Shown here piece by piece: positions 61,016 through 64,000 of a stretch of DNA of 64,000 nucleotides. This DNA comes from an uncultured Lachnospiraceae bacterium (GTDB lineage Bacteria; Bacillota; Clostridia; Lachnospirales; Lachnospiraceae). Within the stretch, counting starts at the first letter, position 1; every line of letters starts with the position of its first letter. A program made the translations under genes and the position numbers. The stretch is taken from positions 102,703 through 166,702 of the forward strand of contig CAMKQH010000006.1 of NCBI GenBank assembly GCA_946414885.1, read 5' to 3'. The notes beneath the pieces were generated by a model, which saw nothing but the letters and a program-made list of their open reading frames with translations, ran no database searches and was not told where the DNA came from.

Positions 61016-62044
61016 GTGACCGTACTTAAGGTTTCAAAGGAAAATAAAGAGGGATACTATCCTAGCCTGTCGGCGGCAGTGGCAGCCCTTGACCAAGGGG
61101 TTCAAAAAGCGAAGGACCCGGAACAGGCATTGATCTTGGTGGAGCCAGGGATCTATGAGGAGGTCGTGGAGATTAGGCGCCCCCGCGTAAAGATCAAGGG
61201 ACTGGAGGGACCGAAAAAGACGATCCTTCAGTTTGGCAATTACGCGAACATGCCCATGGCAGACGGAAAAAAGCGCGGTACCTTTCGCAGCTATGTCTTA
61301 TTGCTGGACGGTGACCAAAACTCCTTGGAGGGGCTTACGATCCGCAATACGGCTTACCCAAGGAGCGAGGTGGCGCAGGCCCTGGCTCTCTATGCGGACG
61401 GAGACGGCATCCGCGTTAAGAACTGTCATCTGGAAAGCTATCAGGACACGCTTTTTACGGGACCCTTGCCCCCGACGCCCATGACGCCGGACGGGTTTGT
61501 GGGACCCAAGGAGCATGACGAGCGGAGGATGGGAAGGCAGATTTATGAGGATTGTATCATAAAGGGGGACGTGGATTTTATTTTTGGCAGTGCCATGGCA
61601 CTGTTTCGAAATTGCAGCGTTTACTCGCGCAATGCTTTTTCGGAGGCGGATCAGGCACCGGAAAGTGGCATCTTGGGATACGTGACGGCGGCTTCCACCC
61701 CGGAGGGGTGCCCCGCAGGCTACGTATTTGACCATTGCAGGCTTCTTAGCGAAGGATGCCCTAAGGGAAGCGTTTATCTCGGGAGACCCTGGAGGGATTT
61801 TGCAAAGACGGTTTTCCTAAACTGTGAGATAGGAGAGCATATTCATCCCCAGGGCTTTCATGATTGGGGAAAGCAGGGGGCCCGGGAAACCATTCTCTAT
61901 GGGGAGTATCAATGCCATGGGCCTGGGGCACGTACGGAAGGAAGGGCAACCTTTGTAAGGAGCCTTACCAGGGAGCAGGCCCTTTTGCAGCTTGCCGCAT
62001 TCGCTGATCTGGAGGAGGAAGAAGAGCATGAGCGTGAATTATAA
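61016..62044 (+). CDS. Pectinesterase (CE8), cytoplasmic
   Basis: A 342-residue beta-helix enzyme that removes methyl esters from galacturonate residues. Motifs: ESYQDTLF (Gln/Asp region), the nucleophile Asp in GDVDFIFGSAM and LGRPWRDFAKT with the conserved Arg. There is no signal peptide, unlike most pectinesterases, so it should act on imported, still methylated oligomers. GTG 61016 follows AGGAGG. The 3' end overlaps the truncated truA by 17 bases. Confidence 0.93.
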   Translation: MTVLKVSKENKEGYYPSLSAAVAALDQGVQKAKDPEQALILVEPGIYEEVVEIRRPRVKIKGLEGPKKTILQFGNYANMPMADGKKRGTFRSYVLLLDGDQNSLEGLTIRNTAYPRSEVAQALALYADGDGIRVKNCHLESYQDTLFTGPLPPTPMTPDGFVGPKEHDERRMGRQIYEDCIIKGDVDFIFGSAMALFRNCSVYSRNAFSEADQAPESGILGYVTAASTPEGCPAGYVFDHCRLLSEGCPKGSVYLGRPWRDFAKTVFLNCEIGEHIHPQGFHDWGKQGARETILYGEYQCHGPGARTEGRATFVRSLTREQALLQLAAFADLEEEEEHEREL

Positions 62045-62306
62045 AATGATCATTCAATATGACGGAAGTCGTTATTATGGCTGGGAGCATCAGCCAGGGC
62101 AGGAACTGACGATCCAGGGGAAGCTTGAGAGCGTATGGTCTTTGATGGTTGGCGAGCCCGTGGAGGTCATCGGCGCGGGAAGAACCGATGCCGGAGTGCA
62201 CGCCAGCGGCATGGTCGCAAACGCTAAATTTGACGTGGATAAGTATTTGAATCATGGTATCATGCTTAAGCCGGATGACGTATATGAAGTGGTTGAGGTT
62301 TCGTGA
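62028..62306 (+). pseudogene. truA: Truncated tRNA pseudouridine synthase A
   Basis: 92 codons match the N-terminal third of TruA: IIQYDGSRYYGWEHQP and the catalytic Asp in GAGRTDAGVHASGMVAN. A normal TruA has about 250 residues; here the frame changes character after residue 70 (DKYLNHGIMLKPDDVYEVVE) and stops at 62306. I find no continuation downstream in any frame, so this is a 3'-truncated remnant rather than a frameshift. It cannot be a working enzyme as read. It marks the edge of the AT-rich region that follows. Confidence 0.75.
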
Positions 62307-62320
62307 GAAATGTTTTTTCA

Positions 62321-62349
62321 TGGACTGCGTTCTGGTTGTGTGGTATAAT
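62321..62349 (+). promoter_or_regulatory. Predicted promoter of small-gene pair
   Basis: TGGACT (62321-62326), 17 bases, perfect TATAAT (62344-62349), 34 bases before the start codon at 62384. Confidence 0.55.
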
Positions 62350-62383
62350 TAGGACGCAGTTTTGAAACGAGGTTAGCAATAAA

Positions 62384-62545
62384 ATGTTTACAGTAGATGA
62401 AATAATTTATAATATGCATCATTTTGAAGAAGAGAATTTCGAGAGATTTGATGAAATATATGCTGAAGTAAGCTCAGGTGAATTCACTTTAGAGAAGTAT
62501 TTAGCTAGTGAAATTACAGTTTTACTGAATAGTGATAACCTTTAA
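62384..62545 (+). CDS. Small hypothetical protein (53 residues)
   Basis: A short open frame starting MFTVDEIIYNMHHFEEENFE, acidic and helical, in a stretch much richer in A+T than the pectin genes. A promoter lies at 62321 and a GAGG sequence 12 bases before the ATG. It is followed after 15 bases by another small gene, and the two probably form one transcript. No family recognised; accessory genes of this type include immunity or toxin-antitoxin proteins, but nothing shows that here. Confidence 0.5.
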   Translation: MFTVDEIIYNMHHFEEENFERFDEIYAEVSSGEFTLEKYLASEITVLLNSDNL

Positions 62546-62560
62546 TTCATGAGGATACAA

Positions 62561-62926
62561 ATGATAAATCAGAGGTTACAAAAGTATATTGAGGATCATT
62601 CTTTTTGTTCAGAAAACATTTTCAAGGATTGGGAGTCCTTTCTTGATATTGTTTATTCTGAAGGCGAACGTATTTCATCTATTCTATGGTGGGATTACTG
62701 TACAGAGTCTCAACACATTGAATCAGTAGGAGGCGGTGGATACAGAGATCCTGAGAATAATGATTATATATATGCTGAGACTCAATTATTTGAAGACGGA
62801 TTAGAAACAAAAACGCTAGATGAAATAAAAGAATATATCAATCAGAAGAGGAAAACAGGTATTCAATATGGTGACCAATATAGAAGTCATAATTTAGTAC
62901 CTTCTTTTTATCTGACTGATAGATAA
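62561..62926 (+). CDS. Hypothetical protein, AT-rich accessory gene
   Basis: A 121-residue soluble protein beginning MINQRLQKYIEDHSFCSENI, with a central ISSILWWDYC and a glycine run (SVGGGGY). ATG 62561 has GAGGA just upstream; an in-frame ATG at 62549 is possible. Codon use favours A/T at third positions, unlike the neighbouring pectin genes, which suggests separate ancestry. The size and the tryptophan-rich core recall immunity proteins of polymorphic toxins, but no toxin is present and I do not assign a function. Confidence 0.6.
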   Translation: MINQRLQKYIEDHSFCSENIFKDWESFLDIVYSEGERISSILWWDYCTESQHIESVGGGGYRDPENNDYIYAETQLFEDGLETKTLDEIKEYINQKRKTGIQYGDQYRSHNLVPSFYLTDR

Positions 62927-63009
62927 GAAAATTTTGGTTTTCTAGGGATTAACTTTCAGTTTTATAGACGATAACAAATCGCAGTTTGTAGGGCTAAAGT
63001 GGACCATGG

Positions 63010-63053
63010 GGACGGGGTTAGTGGTCCAAAATAATGCCCCACTGACCTCGTCC
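63010..63053. repeat. Imperfect 15-bp inverted repeat
   Basis: GGACGGGGTTAGTGG (63010-63024) and CCACTGACCTCGTCC (63039-63053) pair over 15 positions with two G-T wobbles across a 14-base loop. It opens the repeat-rich gap 62927-63508, which carries no gene. Confidence 0.55.
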
Positions 63054-63081
63054 TCAGAGCTTATAGCCTACCGTTTTGAAA

Positions 63082-63380
63082 GCAACAAAATAGGCGAGAA
63101 TTCGGGAAATTGTTGCTTCCGTAGGCGAGACGGAATGCAGAAGGCAACAAAATAGGCTGAAAACCTAGAAATTGTTGCTTCCGTAGGCGAAAATAGAAAG
63201 AAGAAGGCAACAAAATAGGCTGAAAACTGTGAAATTGTTGCTTCCGTAGGCGAAAATAGAAAGAAGAAGGCAACAAAATAGGCTGAAAACTGTGAAATTG
63301 TTGCTTCCGTAGGCGAAAATAGAAAGTAGAAGGCAACAAAATAGGCTGAAAACCTAGAAATTGTTGCTTCCATAGGCGAA
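63082..63380. repeat. 63-bp tandem repeat, about 4.7 copies, each a hairpin
   Basis: GCAACAAAATAGGC begins at 63082, 63144, 63207, 63270 and 63333, giving periods of 62, 63, 63 and 63. In every unit GCAACAA pairs with TTGTTGC about 23 bases later, then CTTCCGTAGGCGAAAATAG and an AGAAAG-rich linker follow. Units 3 and 4 are nearly identical; units 1 and 5 are the most diverged, as expected for array ends. The 63-bp (21-codon) period explains the repetitive open frames on the minus strand. Confidence 0.9.
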
Positions 63381-63414
63381 CGAGGAAGAACAAACGGTGG
63401 AATGTTATCTTGGA

Positions 63415-63474
63415 ATTGAACTAAGTCGCTGCGCGACGGCCTGCCAAGGCTAAAGTGCAGCGACTTAGTTCAAT
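63415..63474. repeat. Perfect 18-bp inverted repeat with 24-base loop
   Basis: ATTGAACTAAGTCGCTGC (63415-63432) is mirrored exactly by GCAGCGACTTAGTTCAAT (63457-63474). No T tract follows, so it is not a simple terminator. It lies 34 bases before the acetyltransferase gene. Confidence 0.85.
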
Positions 63475-63508
63475 CGGAATATAATCATACTATAGGGGAC
63501 GGATAATA

Positions 63509-63913
63509 ATGAAAATACAATATAAAGACATTCATGATTTTTCAGAAAAGGAATTGGAAGAACTATTTCTTTCGGTAGATTGGTCTTCCGGGCATTTTCC
63601 GGAAAAACTTGTTGTAGCCATGAAGAATTTCAAAACGGTTTTTTCGGCGTGGGATGGAGAGAAACTTGTAGGAATGATTTGCGTGATGGATGATGGTATT
63701 ATGAACGCGTATGTTCATTACCTCCTTGTTGACCCGGCTTATCATGGCAATACAATAGGAAGAACACTTGTTGAAATGGTGAAAAATCATTATAAGGATT
63801 ATCTGCGGGTGGCAGTAATTGCTTATGATGATGAGGCACATTTTTATGAGAATTGCGGATTTAAAATGAGCGAGGATGCTTCACCGATGTTTATAACATC
63901 ATTATGGACATAA
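63509..63913 (+). CDS. GNAT-family N-acetyltransferase
   Basis: A 134-residue GNAT protein. The core GMICVMDDGIMNAYVHYLLVD is strands 3-4 of the fold; PAYHGNTIGRTLVEMV is the acetyl-CoA pyrophosphate loop (consensus Q/RxxGxG/A, here HGNTIG), and AHFYENCGFK is the C-terminal motif. It acetylates an unknown small molecule or protein. GGGGACGG lies 8 bases upstream of the ATG. A+T-rich codon use resembles the small genes at 62384 rather than the pectin genes. Confidence 0.88.
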   Translation: MKIQYKDIHDFSEKELEELFLSVDWSSGHFPEKLVVAMKNFKTVFSAWDGEKLVGMICVMDDGIMNAYVHYLLVDPAYHGNTIGRTLVEMVKNHYKDYLRVAVIAYDDEAHFYENCGFKMSEDASPMFITSLWT

Positions 63914-63954
63914 AGGATATTTAAATTTCAGTATAAACGGTTAAGCAAATCGGT

Positions 63955-63998
63955 GTTTGGCGAGGTTGTCAAAATTGAAAAATCGGAGGTTGCCAAAC
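63955..63998. repeat. Inverted repeat at window end
   Basis: GTTTGGC (63955-63961) and GCCAAAC (63992-63998) are mirror arms, with AGGTTG repeated inside both. The element may continue beyond the window. Confidence 0.35.
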
Positions 63999-64000
63999 TT

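Noticed and set aside
63082..63380. Possible CRISPR array
   Set aside because: The units are nearly identical over their full 63-bp length, with no variable spacers, and no cas genes are nearby.
63061..63393. Repetitive proteins of 100-110 residues on the minus strand of the tandem array
   Set aside because: The 63-bp period is a multiple of three, so an open frame repeats without being a gene; no ribosome site is present.

Overview
This window looks like a chromosomal segment of an anaerobic Gram-positive bacterium, most likely a pectin-using member of the Lachnospiraceae (Clostridia). The reasons are the AGGAGG-type ribosome binding sites, TTGACA/TATAAT-like promoters, pyruvate phosphate dikinase, an LplB/LplC-type oligogalacturonide ABC importer with a lipoprotein binding protein, and LacI-controlled uronate catabolism. 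No rRNA, tRNA, CRISPR array or insertion sequence was recognised.

Region 1 (1-4.25 kb) is housekeeping: the end of a Ppx/GppA-type phosphatase, polyphosphate kinase, a Maf-HAD fusion and a small acidic protein. Region 2 (4.3-25.5 kb) is one long co-directional cell-surface polysaccharide locus. It opens with a PqqD-like protein, followed by a Gram-positive Pel-type block: an SDR-GAF-degenerate GGDEF PelD-like receptor, a PelE-like protein, a large GT-C-like membrane protein, a DUF2194 protein, PelF and PelG. A second block holds glycosyltransferases, a DUF4874/DUF4832 protein, a Wzx-like flippase and a glycosyltransferase fused to a nucleotidyltransferase. The locus closes with a second PqqD-like protein and a soluble two-component pair.

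Region 3 (25.5-29.8 kb) is the most unusual part. A 150-residue protein with a short leader-like N-terminus sits alone between its own promoter and a strong terminator. It is followed by an ABC exporter, a PqqD-HPr-kinase-like fusion on the other strand, and a Ser/His signal-peptidase-like protein. With the two free PqqD proteins and the NTP_transf_5 domain next door, this looks like a peptide recognition, modification and export system tied to an exopolysaccharide locus, with no radical SAM enzyme or cyclase in view.

Region 4 (29.9-37.5 kb) holds a PHP phosphoesterase, an ABC-F ATPase, an ECF sigma factor with a membrane partner, the strongly codon-biased ppdK, and the 3' remnant of an apparent M13 peptidase gene.

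Region 5 (37.6-62 kb) is a pectin utilisation locus. kduI, uxaC and a LacI regulator lie on the minus strand, opposite uxaB, uxaA and kduD on the plus strand. A long operon follows with the importer, two MsmX-like ATPases each preceded by two small four-helix membrane proteins, a MATE transporter, and cytoplasmic acetylesterase, GH105, GH28 and a TIM-barrel isomerase. A pectinesterase has its own promoter. Galacturonate would pass through UxaC, UxaB and UxaA, and unsaturated uronate through KduI and KduD; both meet at 2-keto-3-deoxygluconate. LacI-type operators share a GTAAACGCTTAC-like core at several sites. Small palindromic elements with CTCGGGG/CCCCTCGAG ends sit between genes.

Region 6 (62-64 kb) is different: a truncated truA, AT-rich small genes, a 63-bp tandem hairpin array, further inverted repeats and a GNAT acetyltransferase. 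This looks like a rearrangement junction or the start of an accessory island.
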